A DNA stretch of 12,491 bases, taken from AC-32 sp046726435. Lineage in GTDB: Bacteria; Actinomycetota; Thermoleophilia; Gaiellales; Gaiellaceae. The stretch's first letter is position 1, and every line of letters begins with the position of its first letter. Made by a program: the position numbers and the translations under genes. Below the pieces are notes generated by a model. The model did no database searches. It was given only the letters and a program-made list of their open reading frames with translations, and had not been told where the DNA came from. Shown here in pieces: positions 1 through 5,843 of this stretch. Location: positions 1-12,491 of the forward strand of contig JBKPAM010000069.1 of assembly GCA_046726435.1 (NCBI GenBank). The letters are read 5' to 3'.

Positions 1-216
1 GTCCAGGTGCTCCGAAATCTCGTCGGGTGGAATCCGCAGCGCACCCTCGAGCGTCACGGCCGGATCGTCCTTCCGCCGGACGTCGATGAGCAGCGCGCCG
101 TTCGCGACGAGCTCGCGCGCTGTCGCCGCGTCGATGCGGGCAGCAGAGCCGCGCACGGCCGAAGGCACGTGAAACCGCCGTGTCGGGGCGCGGCCCTGCC
201 TCAAGCGCTCGGCCAT
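1..216 (-). CDS. Rhodanese-like domain protein, N-terminal part (runs off window)
   Basis: Reading leftward from an ATG at 216, 72 codons stay open to the window edge. After a basic lead of about 25 residues comes a rhodanese-type start: ARIDAATARELVANGALLIDV, shown here in pieces as ARIDAATARELV and NGALLIDVRRKDD, followed by EGALRIPPDEI. The pattern 'LIDVR...GAL.IP..E' is the first half of a rhodanese fold. The active-site cysteine loop would lie beyond the window, so whether it is a sulfurtransferase or an inactive rhodanese cannot be seen. A G-rich stretch about 15 bases upstream is a weak ribosome site. The gene is divergent from the ketosynthase fragment at 373. Confidence 0.7.
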   Translation of the reverse strand, partial: MAERLRQGRAPTRRFHVPSAVRGSAARIDAATARELVANGALLIDVRRKDDPAVTLEGALRIPPDEISEHLD

Positions 217-290
217 GACGGCGACGTTACCCCCGGGGCTCCGAATGGCGTAGGGTCGTTTAGCTGCCCCTGCGCTGAGGACCGGTCAGG

Positions 291-341
291 GTGTCCGATA
301 CCAAAACTCGGTTCCAGCGGCGGATCCGAGTGGTGCTCCTC
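291..341. repeat. Palindromic repeat element, copy A (short form)
   Basis: Starts GTGT then ACCAAAACTCGG, a core shared with copies at 3840 and 5871. CTCGGTTCC (308-316) faces GGATCCGAG (322-330) across a six-base loop, with one mismatch, and flanking ACCA/TGGT lengthens the stem. It is shorter than the other two copies and lacks their GGGGT terminus, so it may be a decayed or internal-deletion form. It lies between the divergent rhodanese gene and the ketosynthase fragment, without interrupting either start. Confidence 0.6.
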
Positions 342-372
342 GTCGAGGGCAAACTGGAGGCCGGGAGGGCTG

Positions 373-708
373 ATGGGCGCCAAGGGACGCCGGAGAGTCG
401 TGATCACGGGGCTTGGCGCGGTGACCCCGTTGGCCAGCGACGTCGCGACGAGCTGGGAGCACTTGGTCAGCGGTCGCTCCGCCGCGGGCCCGATCACGGC
501 GTTCGATCCGCGTGAGTTCATGGTCAAGTTCGCCTGCGAGGCGGGAGACTTCGACCCGACCCGGTGGATCGAGCACCGGCGGGCAAGGCGGATGGGCCGC
601 TTCGCGCAGCTGGTGGTGGCGGCCGCGCGGCAGGCCGAGGCGGACGCTGGGCTCGAGGTCGAGAAGGAATCCGACCGGGTCGGCGCCTCGGTCGCGACCG
701 CAATGGGG
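373..708 (+). pseudogene. N-terminal fragment of a beta-ketoacyl-ACP synthase II (FabF-like)
   Basis: ATG at 373 is preceded by a good ribosome site (GGGAGG, about 362-367). The product opens with RRVVITGLGAVTPLA, the hallmark start of FabF-type condensing enzymes, and continues with FDPREFMVKFACEAGDFDP and DRVGASVATAMG, all in register with that family. Homology stops after about 112 residues; the family is about 410 residues long, so the catalytic Cys and the two His are missing. In the same frame the reading continues directly into the tail of an MFS transporter (next entry). It cannot be an active synthase. The start signals are intact, so the chimera may still be translated. A chimeric assembly join is an alternative to a real deletion. 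Confidence 0.75.
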
Positions 709-948
709 CTCAGCTTCGCCGCCTTCGGCAGCGCCGCCGTCGCCCGGCTCCCCCGCGAGCGCTTCGCCACCGGCGGCGCGATCAGCAACTGCCTCCGGCA
801 GATCGGCGCCGCTCTCGGCATTGCCGCCCTCACCTTCCTCCTCAACACCCACCACAACACCCTCCACGCCTACCACCAAGCCTGGGCCTTGATGGCTCTC
901 ACCGGCGCGCTTGCCGCCCTCGCCGGCCTCGCCCTCGGGCGCGTTCCA
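709..948 (+). pseudogene. C-terminal fragment of an MFS drug exporter (DHA2/EmrB type), fused to the FabF fragment
   Basis: From codon 709 the reading frame changes character. It encodes LPRERFATGGAISN, then LRQIGAALGIAAL, then an 'AYHQAWALMALTGALAALAGL' type helix (residues split here: AYHQAWALMA and LTGALAALAGL). The GGAI.N..RQIGAALGIA pattern is the penultimate-helix signature of 14-helix DHA2 exporters, and the rest matches the last helix. About 80 of roughly 470 residues remain. No stop follows in this frame until past 1848, where it overlaps the intact NmrA-type gene, so the natural MFS stop has been lost or frame-shifted; a TGA lies out of frame at 962-964. Homology ends near 948. Confidence 0.7.
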
Positions 949-1000
949 CGCCCAGCACGGCTGACCGGGTCGGGAAGGCTGGCCGGAGCCGGCGCGTTCC

Positions 1001-1855
1001 GTGGAGGAGATGGGGTTGGAGATCCTGGTGCTCGGAGCGACGGGCCGCTTTTCGCCGCTCGTCGGCAGACTCCTGAACCGCGGGCATCATGTCCGCGCCG
1101 CGAGCCGCGAGCCGGACTCGCCGCGCTCGGCGGCTCTTCGCGGCCTGGGAGCCGCGGTGGTGCCCGTCGACCTCGACGATCCAGCCTCGATCGAGCGTGC
1201 CGCCCGTGCCGCCGACGCCATCTTCTTCGCCGGCACCCTGCACGCGGCCGGGCCGGCGGTGGACGCGAGGCACGGCGGTGCCGTCGTCGCGGCGGCGGCC
1301 GCCGCCTCCATGCGGCACTTGGTCTTCGTGAGCGTCGCCGGCGCCGACCGCCCGAGCAACGTCCCCGCCTTCGAGAGCAAGCGCCTCGTCGAGGACCGGC
1401 TGCGGGAGAGCGCGGTCCCGCACACGATCCTCGCGCCCGTGTACCTAATGGAGAACCTCTGGAACCCGTGGAACCTGCCGGTCCTCCACGCGGGCCGGCT
1501 CCCGAGCCCGATCCGGCCCGAGCTGCCGCTGCACCAGGTCGCACTATCCGACATCATCGCCTTCGCCGCGCACGTCCTCGGGCGCCGGGCGGATTTCCTC
1601 GGCCGGCGAATCGAGATCGCCTCCGACCGGCTGAGCGCGCTCGAGGCGGCCGCGACCCTGGGCGAGCTGCTCGGCCGCCAGCCCGAGGTGGAACTCCAGA
1701 ACGCCGTCGGCCCGGCGCCGCTCTTCGACTGGCTCGACCGAGTCGGCTACACGACCGACGTCGAAGAGCTGCGGCGCCGGTTCCCCGAGATCGGCTGGCA
1801 CCGCTACCGCGACTGGGCCCGACGCCAAGACTGGTCGCCGCTCACTGAGCCGTAG
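1001..1855 (+). CDS. NmrA-like NAD(P)-binding protein (atypical short-chain dehydrogenase)
   Basis: About 280 residues, the usual size for NmrA/atypical SDR proteins. The N-terminus has a Rossmann beta strand and glycine loop, LVLGATGRFSPLVGRLL, in which the third glycine of GxxGxxG is replaced by serine. VVPVDLDDPASIERA and DAIFFAG follow as the second and fourth strands, then HLVFVSVAGAD, which replaces the catalytic Tyr-x3-Lys region seen in true oxidoreductases; FESKRLVEDRLR and TILAPVYLMENLW are typical of NmrA/HSCARG-type redox sensors or quinone oxidoreductases. Start choice: GTG 1001, ATG 1010 and TTG 1016 are in frame; GGAGGA at 1003-1008 is best spaced (7 bases) for TTG 1016, so the true start may be 1016. 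Convergent with the SMR gene across a strong hairpin. Confidence 0.85.
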   Translation: MEEMGLEILVLGATGRFSPLVGRLLNRGHHVRAASREPDSPRSAALRGLGAAVVPVDLDDPASIERAARAADAIFFAGTLHAAGPAVDARHGGAVVAAAAAASMRHLVFVSVAGADRPSNVPAFESKRLVEDRLRESAVPHTILAPVYLMENLWNPWNLPVLHAGRLPSPIRPELPLHQVALSDIIAFAAHVLGRRADFLGRRIEIASDRLSALEAAATLGELLGRQPEVELQNAVGPAPLFDWLDRVGYTTDVEELRRRFPEIGWHRYRDWARRQDWSPLTEP

Positions 1856-1862
1856 TGAGCGG
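1838..1862. terminator. Hairpin between convergent genes
   Basis: CCGCTCACT (1838-1846) pairs perfectly with AGTGAGCGG (1854-1862) around a seven-base loop that contains the start of the NmrA-type gene's stop codon. The stem sits in the 7-base gap between the convergent NmrA-type and SMR genes and can fold in either transcript. No U-tract follows on either strand, as is common for high-GC actinobacteria. Confidence 0.6.
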
Positions 1863-2177
1863 TCAGGCGGTCGCGCGGGCGAGGATGACGCCGGCGACGA
1901 TCAGCGAGACTGCCAGGAGCCGCCCCGGGCTGGCTTGGTCACCGGCGTGGACGACACCGAGCGTGATCGCGCCGACGGCGCCGATGGCCGTGAAGACGGC
2001 GTACGCGGTGCCGACCGGGAGCTCGCGCATCGCCCTGGTCAGCGGATAGACCGCCAGGGCGGCGAGCAGGAAGCAGACGAGCGTCGGCAGCGGCCGAGTG
2101 AAGCCGGCGGTCGGGCGGATACTCTGCGACCAGGCGATCTCGCCCAGGCCGGCGAGGATCAGCCACAGCCAGGCCAT
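1863..2177 (-). CDS. Small multidrug resistance (SMR) family transporter, Gdx/SugE-like
   Basis: 104 residues with four predicted helices, the standard SMR size. The first helix carries LAGLGEIAW with the essential membrane glutamate at residue 13; helix three has PVGTAYAVFTAIGAVGA, the segment used for dimer packing. SMR proteins are dual-topology antiparallel dimers that exchange protons for cationic substrates. The 'GLxEIxW' context and PVGTAYAV fit the SugE/Gdx (guanidinium exporter) subgroup better than EmrE/QacE, but specificity is inferred. Its ATG overlaps the azoreductase stop by one base (TGATG), so translation is likely coupled and both genes should be controlled from the azoreductase promoter under the TetR regulator. 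Confidence 0.88.
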   Translation of the reverse strand: MAWLWLILAGLGEIAWSQSIRPTAGFTRPLPTLVCFLLAALAVYPLTRAMRELPVGTAYAVFTAIGAVGAITLGVVHAGDQASPGRLLAVSLIVAGVILARATA

Positions 2178-2830
2178 CAGGCAGCCTCGGCGATCCGCGG
2201 CCGGGCGAGCGCGCGGCCGAGCGCCCGCGCTTCGGCAAGGGCGATCGCCTGTCGCTGGTCGAAGTCGGCGGTCCGGTAACTCGGCTGCAGGCGCACCGCC
2301 TGGACCTCGGTGATGCCGACGGAGCGCAGCCAGTACTCGAAGTAGGTCGAGTGGAAGTCAACGCCGAAGCGCTCGTCGACGCCGGGGTGGTAGACGTGGC
2401 TCGTGTAGATCGCGACCGCCCGCTTCCTCTCGAGCAGCCCGCTGTAGCCGGTCTGCGGGTCGAAACTGAACGCCAGCCCGGGCTGCGTGACGACGTCGAT
2501 GAGCAGCTTGAGCGACCAGGGAATGCTCGCGTTCCACATCGGCACCGTGAACACGAGCCGCTCGGCGTCGGCGAGCCGCGCGAACACCGCCCCGAGCTCC
2601 TCCCAGACCGCCGCCTCGCGCTCGGGCAGCGCCTCGCCGGCAACGACCGTCATCTTCGCCGCCGCCGCCTGCGGGCCGAAGGTCGGCAGCGGGTCGTCGA
2701 AGAGGTCGAGCCGGTCGATCGCGGCGTCCGGTGCGAGCTCGCCGTACGCGGCAAGCAGCGCTTCGGCGAGCCGGAGCGACTCGGATCGCTCCCCGCGCGG
2801 CGACGAGTTGACGAACAGCAGATCGGACAT
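2177..2830 (-). CDS. azoR: FMN-dependent NADH-azoreductase family (AzoR/AcpD-like)
   Basis: 217 residues, close to the family norm of about 200. LLFVNSSPRGERSESLRLAE is the flavodoxin-like FMN phosphate loop. VFTVPMWNASIPWSLK, with VTQPGLAFSF after it, matches the isoalloxazine-binding 'P.(Y/W)N..IP..LK..ID' motif. Family members use NADH to reduce azo compounds and quinones, with a role in thiol or electrophile stress. The start at 2830 is supported by GGGGAAGG about eight bases upstream; an in-frame ATG at 2860 is rejected because it lies inside the operator palindrome and has no ribosome site. First gene of a two-gene unit with the SMR transporter and divergent from the TetR gene, which suggests induction by a toxic aromatic, quinone or cationic compound. 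Confidence 0.88.
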   Translation of the reverse strand: MSDLLFVNSSPRGERSESLRLAEALLAAYGELAPDAAIDRLDLFDDPLPTFGPQAAAAKMTVVAGEALPEREAAVWEELGAVFARLADAERLVFTVPMWNASIPWSLKLLIDVVTQPGLAFSFDPQTGYSGLLERKRAVAIYTSHVYHPGVDERFGVDFHSTYFEYWLRSVGITEVQAVRLQPSYRTADFDQRQAIALAEARALGRALARPRIAEAA

Positions 2831-2848
2831 CGCGCCTTCCCCTTTCGG

Positions 2849-2870
2849 GAACCGGAACATGTTCCAGTTC
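2849..2870. promoter_or_regulatory. Palindromic operator candidate 1 (azoR side)
   Basis: GAAC-CG-GAAC-AT-GTTC-CA-GTTC: a 22-base dyad around a perfect 12-base core, GGAACATGTTCC (2854-2865). Size and position are those of a TetR-family operator. It lies 19 bases upstream of the azoreductase start, between it and the divergent TetR gene. Confidence 0.65.
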
Positions 2871-2884
2871 TAACGCCGCAAATC

Positions 2885-2900
2885 GGAGCGTATTCCGGTT
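2885..2900. promoter_or_regulatory. Operator candidate 2 (tetR side), inverted copy
   Basis: Read on the minus strand this is AACCGGAATACGCTCC, which matches 13 of 16 bases of AACCGGAACATGTTCC in operator 1. It therefore looks like a second, weaker site for the same repressor. It sits just upstream of the TetR gene start and would suit autoregulation. Confidence 0.5.
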
Positions 2901-2915
2901 ATGCAAGGATGCCGC

Positions 2916-3500
2916 GTGGCCTCGACTCGCGCCGACGCCGCCCGGAATCGGGACGCGGTGCTCCGCGCGACCTCGGCGCTGGTCGCGACGGCTGGCGCGC
3001 ACGCGCTGCGGGTGGCGGACGTCGCGGCCGAAGCCGGCGTGGGCGCCGGCACGATCTACCGGGCATTCGGCAGCAAGAGCGGCCTGCTGCTGGCGCTGCT
3101 CAACGAGCGCGAGCGCGCGCTCCAGGACGAGCTCCTCCGCGGCAAGCCGCCGCTCGGGCCCGGTGCGCCACCGGCCGAGCGGCTCCTCGCCTTCGCGCTC
3201 GCGCTGCACGAACTGACGGTCGTCGACCGCGACGTAATCGTCGCCTCCGAGCAGACGCCGACCGCTCGCTACCGGACCGGCGCCTACACAGCCTGGCACG
3301 CGCACGCCGCCCTGCTTCTCGAGCAGGCCGGCGCCGCTGACCCGCAACTCGCCGCCGACTACCTGCTCGCCCCACTCGCCGCAGGCCTCTACAGCGAACT
3401 GCTCGACCGCCGCAACGTCAAGGTCAGACGGATCCGCGACCAACTCCGGCGCCATATCCACGCCAGCATCCGCGCACAGCAGCCCTCGGAGCGAGATTAG
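2916..3500 (+). CDS. TetR/AcrR-family transcriptional regulator
   Basis: 194 residues from GTG 2916. The N-terminal DNA-binding domain reads NRDAVLRATSALVATAGAHA, then the helix-turn-helix LRVADVAAEAGVGAGTIYRAF (residues about 31-51, given as LRVADVAAEAGV and GAGTIYRAF) and SKSGLLLALLNE, matching TetR 'T...IA..AGVS.GTIYRHF..K..L'. The C-terminal ligand domain is helical and not specific. GTG 2916 is preferred over ATG 2901 because AAGGA (2905-2909) stands six bases before it. Divergent from azoreductase-SMR with two palindromes between, so it probably represses that pair and itself. Its 3' end overlaps the remnant of an AraC gene on the opposite strand. Confidence 0.85.
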   Translation: MASTRADAARNRDAVLRATSALVATAGAHALRVADVAAEAGVGAGTIYRAFGSKSGLLLALLNERERALQDELLRGKPPLGPGAPPAERLLAFALALHELTVVDRDVIVASEQTPTARYRTGAYTAWHAHAALLLEQAGAADPQLAADYLLAPLAAGLYSELLDRRNVKVRRIRDQLRRHIHASIRAQQPSERD

Positions 3501-3838
3501 TCTCGCGCCTGACGGCGCGCGTCAGGTGCGGCTGGTCGACGAAGCCCAGCTCCGCCGCGAGCCCGGCGAGCGACGGCTCGCCGTCCCGAATCCGCTCGAG
3601 CGCCGTCCACACGCGCACCCGGTTCCGGTAGCACGAGAACGTCTCGCCGGTTTCCGCCCGGAAGGCCTGGCTGAGTTGAGGCGCCGACACGGCCAGCGCC
3701 AGTGCCGCCTCCGCGAGCGTCGCCGCCGGCCGCTCCGGCAAGCAGCTCCCGCGCGCCGTCAGCGAGCCACCGGTAAGGGCCGCGCGGCGCGGCCGCGCCG
3801 GTCGTCGCGTCGACGAGCGCGAGCACCGCCTCCAACGA
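3424..3838 (-). pseudogene. AraC-family regulator remnant (5' truncated, frameshifted)
   Basis: The minus strand encodes a full AraC C-terminal DNA-binding domain in one frame: TLAEAALALAVSAPQLSQAF (first helix-turn-helix), FSCYRNRVRVWTALERI, and LAGLAAELGFVDQPHLTRAV (second), ending near RRETNLAP at about 3472. The linker before it, EAVLALVDATTGAAAP and YRWLADGARELLAG, is in a different frame (from 3838 to about 3736), so a one-base shift lies near 3725-3740. Homology begins exactly at 3838, one or two bases from the repeat element at 3840, and the sensor domain is gone. Without a start and with a shift, this is not a functional regulator. The stop at 3424 lies inside the TetR gene on the other strand. 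Confidence 0.65.
3491..3530. terminator. Two overlapping hairpins after the TetR gene
   Basis: GCGAGA (3491-3496) pairs with TCTCGC (3501-3506) around a four-base loop containing the stop codon. A second, longer stem, CGCGCCTGAC (3504-3513) with GTCAGGTGCG (3521-3530), has one G-T pair and a seven-base loop. The stems share bases 3504-3506. No T-tract follows. Likely the end of the TetR transcript. Confidence 0.5.
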
Positions 3839-3839
3839 C

Positions 3840-3928
3840 GTGTGGGGTGCCCAAACTCGGTTCGGCCTGCAATCCAGGCAATCCGAGCGTCTCGACTGGG
3901 GCACGGATCGAGTTTCCGCACCCCACAC
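3840..3928. repeat. Inverted-repeat element, copy B (89 bp)
   Basis: The left end GTGTGGGGTGCCCAAACTCG and the complement of the right end, GTGTGGGGTGCGGAAACTCG, agree at 18 of 20 positions. Inside is a small hairpin, GCCTG (3865-3869) with CAGGC (3875-3879). One end shares about 28 of 32 bases with copy C at 5871-5946. Too short to encode a transposase; it resembles a miniature inverted-repeat or REP-like element. No clear target duplication is visible. The AraC remnant begins directly at its left edge. Confidence 0.75.
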
Positions 3929-3972
3929 CCAGGGATACGCCTCTTGCGCCGGGAGAGGGAAGACAAGTCGGG

Positions 3973-4148
3973 GTGTTCATTGAGCTCGCCGGGCCGGGCG
4001 CTGAACGAATCGCGATCCGTCAGGAAGGCGTCCTGCTCTGGCGTCGGCGTTTGCTGCCGATCACGACCGTGGCCAGCGTCTTTCCCGAACAGCGACCATC
4101 CTGCTCGACGTCGACCGGCGCGGGCTATACAGCGTCGCCGGGCCTTAG
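3973..4148 (+). pseudogene. Unidentified small gene remnant with a frameshift
   Basis: Starting from a GTG at 3973 the reading is FIELAGPGAERIAIRQEGV, then LLWRRRLLPITTVASVFPEQR. At about 4094 the sensible reading moves by one base to TILLDVDRRGLYSVAGP and a TAG at 4146-4148. The joined product of about 57 residues is beta-strand-rich, and the 'P...V..V.PE...ILLDVD' pattern recalls PRC-barrel-like proteins, but I do not recognise it with certainty. No ribosome site is visible, and the piece lies 45 bases after repeat copy B, so it may be the surviving part of a larger gene. This is the only coding signal in 3929-4197. Confidence 0.35.
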
Positions 4149-4197
4149 AAGGCGTCGAAGAGGACGAGATACCTAACCGCTCCGGTGCCCCTTCGGG

Positions 4198-4539
4198 CTA
4201 GTGAGCGTGGCGCTCGAAGCGCGCCTGCTCCTCCGCCGTCCGCTCGGCCGCGGGAACCGCTTCGAGCCGCTCATCGGGAATCTCCTCGCCACTTTCGATG
4301 GAGCGTCCGTAGGTGCCTTCGATGAGTCGCTCCTCGGCGCGCTCAACAGCGGCGAGCTCAGCGCGCAGGTCATCGGCCTGTCCCTCGTCGAATTCCTCTT
4401 CGTAGAGCTGCGACGCGGCATCCGCCATCTCGTCCTGCCCGGCCAGCTCTTCCCTGCCGGGAACGCTGAGTCGAGCGAGCGCCTGCTCGATCCGGACGCG
4501 CTCGCGGCGAAGAAGGGCTCGGGCTTTTTCGAGCTCCAT
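4198..4539 (-). CDS. DksA/TraR-family protein without zinc-finger cysteines
   Basis: 113 residues from ATG 4539. The N-terminal half is a charged coiled coil (MELEKARALLRRERVRIEQA, then DEMADAASQLYEEEFDEGQ and RAELAAVERAEERL). The C-terminal half has the DksA-like GTYGRSIESGEEIPDERLEA and PAAERTAEEQARFE. Where DksA/TraR has C-x2-C...C-x2-C, this protein has Ser, Gly, Glu and Ala-type residues, with no cysteine at all in the domain. Members act in the secondary channel of RNA polymerase; cysteine-poor forms exist. A GTG at 4629 would add 30 residues (WIGPPTGLEIARLAASS...) and cannot be excluded, because no convincing ribosome site marks either start. Divergent from the coiled-coil gene at 4723. 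Confidence 0.75.
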   Translation of the reverse strand: MELEKARALLRRERVRIEQALARLSVPGREELAGQDEMADAASQLYEEEFDEGQADDLRAELAAVERAEERLIEGTYGRSIESGEEIPDERLEAVPAAERTAEEQARFERHAH

Positions 4540-4722
4540 CTGGTCAGCGCAGTGTTGCAGACTGCTTGCCGCCAGCCGGGCGATCTCGAGTCCAGTAGGT
4601 GGGCCGATCCACAGCCTGACCGCTTCCACAGCAGGTCAGTGAATAGTTCGGTCGCACTTTCCGCTGGATTCGTACCGCTTTCCACATGCGATCGACAGGC
4701 TTTCCGAGCGACTCTATGACTG

Positions 4723-5004
4723 ATGAGCCTGGTCGCGACCGAGAGCGCCACATCCATCGAGCAGGAGACCGGAGTCGAGAAGCTACGGAAGCGGATCGCT
4801 GCACTCGTCGCCCGCCGGCAGCAGCTGCGGCGATTCGGCGCGAGTCGAGCGTCGCTCGAGCAGAATCGCCTCCAGCTCGCGCGCAGTCAGTCGGAGCTTT
4901 GCCACGCGTTCATCGAGCTGCACTTGCCACCTCTCCCACGCGGCTGCGCCGCCGCGCAACACGGTTGCCTGGACTCGGCGGGCCTGAGCGACGGCGCCGA
5001 CTAA
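4723..5004 (+). CDS. Small conserved-looking coiled-coil protein
   Basis: 93 residues. The core reads VEKLRKRIAALVARRQQLRR, FGASRASLEQNRLQLARSQ and SELCHAFIELHLPP: one long amphipathic helix, a turn, a second helix and a terminal LP motif. I associate this 'LRxRIAxLxxxRQxLR..GAS...LE.NRL.L...Q..L..A.I..HLP' pattern with small hypothetical proteins of Thermoleophilia, but no function is known to me. The last 25 residues look less constrained. There is no strong ribosome site before ATG 4723. It is divergent from the DksA/TraR-like gene and followed by a hairpin at 5025. Confidence 0.6.
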   Translation: MSLVATESATSIEQETGVEKLRKRIAALVARRQQLRRFGASRASLEQNRLQLARSQSELCHAFIELHLPPLPRGCAAAQHGCLDSAGLSDGAD

Positions 5005-5024
5005 CACCCGCAAACTCGGGGCGT

Positions 5025-5044
5025 GTCGGCTCGCCACAGCCGAC
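5025..5044 (+). terminator. Possible terminator hairpin
   Basis: GTCGGC (5025-5030) pairs perfectly with GCCGAC (5039-5044) around an eight-base loop, 20 bases after the coiled-coil gene's stop. No T-tract follows. The rest of the gap, 5045-5257, shows nothing that I can name. Confidence 0.35.
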
Positions 5045-5257
5045 GCCGCCGTCCAGCCCGCACTCCCGGCCCGCGTCGCGCTAACACCGGCCACTCCGCC
5101 CGCGCCCGACCTGTCGCGGAATGCGGGAAGCGCGACATGCCGGTGCCCCGCCTGGCTTCGGCGGTCGAGGCCCGGCCGACCGGAGCAGCCCGACGTGGTC
5201 AGTTCTCTGGTCAGTCGCTCGGAGCCCTCAAACCCGCTACCGGTGCGGCCCGACGGT

Positions 5258-5755
5258 CTAGGTTGGTGCGGCGAGCTGCTCCTCGATCCAGTCGTCTGCC
5301 GCTGCCGGCTCGAAGCCGCGCGCCAGGCCGATCTCAGCCGAGAGAAGCCGTCGCGCTCTCGTGTAGAGGTCCCTCTCGCTCGGTGAGAGCTGCGACCCGG
5401 TCCGTTTCGCTACCAGTCTCTGCTGACGGCGTGCGCCATCACGCACGACCTCCGCCAGTCCCAACGGGTCGCCGCCTGCCAGCTTCACCTGCGTGTCTTT
5501 CCTTCGCTTCAGCCAGGCATCTTCGTTGAGCGTGTGCTGCTCGCGCAGCGTCTGTCGCACCCGGCGCAGGTCCGCCTCGTTGAGCAGCGGCCGCAGCAGT
5601 TCGCGCGCGCGCTCGACTGGCAGCGTCACGGAGAGGCCGTCTGCGAGTTCGAGCACGAGTATTTCCTGCGCGGCCCCCAGCCGCTTTTCCCGGGCCGCAA
5701 CGCGGCCCACCCCGTGCGCGGGATACACGACCACGTCACCGACTGCCAGCCTCAC
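5258..5755 (-). CDS. CarD-family RNA polymerase-binding regulator
   Basis: 165 residues, as expected for CarD/CdnL. The N-terminal Tudor-like RNA polymerase interaction domain reads LAVGDVVVYPAHGVGRVAA, with the diagnostic 'VVYPAHGVG', then EILVLELADGLSVTLPVERA. The C-terminal half is helical, with LNEDAWLKRRKDTQVKLAGG and SPSERDLYTRARRLLSAEIG, the DNA-binding part that stabilises the open promoter complex. The start is GTG 5755, directly after a GGTGGGG stretch; the domain begins at the second residue, so a later start is unlikely. With the DksA/TraR-like gene this makes two RNA polymerase-binding regulators within 1.6 kb, on the same strand but separated by another gene. Confidence 0.9.
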   Translation of the reverse strand: MRLAVGDVVVYPAHGVGRVAAREKRLGAAQEILVLELADGLSVTLPVERARELLRPLLNEADLRRVRQTLREQHTLNEDAWLKRRKDTQVKLAGGDPLGLAEVVRDGARRQQRLVAKRTGSQLSPSERDLYTRARRLLSAEIGLARGFEPAAADDWIEEQLAAPT

Positions 5756-5814
5756 CCCACCAGAGTAGCCGTCGTCACGAGGCTTCCCTGGTGTCGGGTG
5801 ACAGATGCGTGAGC

Positions 5815-5843
5815 CCTTGCAGAGGGTTACTTGGGCCTTGCAG
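5815..5843. promoter_or_regulatory. Direct repeat upstream of the CarD gene
   Basis: CCTTGCAG occurs at 5815-5822 and again at 5836-5843, exactly 21 bases apart, two helical turns. It lies 60-90 bases upstream of the CarD start. Possible regulator-binding site; it could also be chance or flanking debris of repeat copy C. Confidence 0.25.

Noticed and set aside
7..1848. A 613-codon open frame covering the FabF-MFS fragments and the whole NmrA-type gene in another frame
   Set aside because: Only 373-948 has recognisable protein character; the part before 373 opposes the rhodanese gene and the part after 948 is Arg/Pro-rich translation of the NmrA-type gene out of frame.
3526..4176. A plus-strand open frame of 216 codons across the AraC remnant, repeat and spacer
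   Set aside because: Its first part is antisense to AraC-like coding and its middle is translated repeat; only the 3973-4148 portion has any protein character.
4188..4199. GCCC-CTTC-GGGC as a terminator for the DksA/TraR-like gene
   Set aside because: The stem is only four bases, overlaps the stop codon region and has no T-tract.
5004..5030. GCAAACTCGG near 5010 as a fourth copy of the repeat
   Set aside because: Only about eight to ten bases match and no inverted terminus or hairpin core is present; could be chance.
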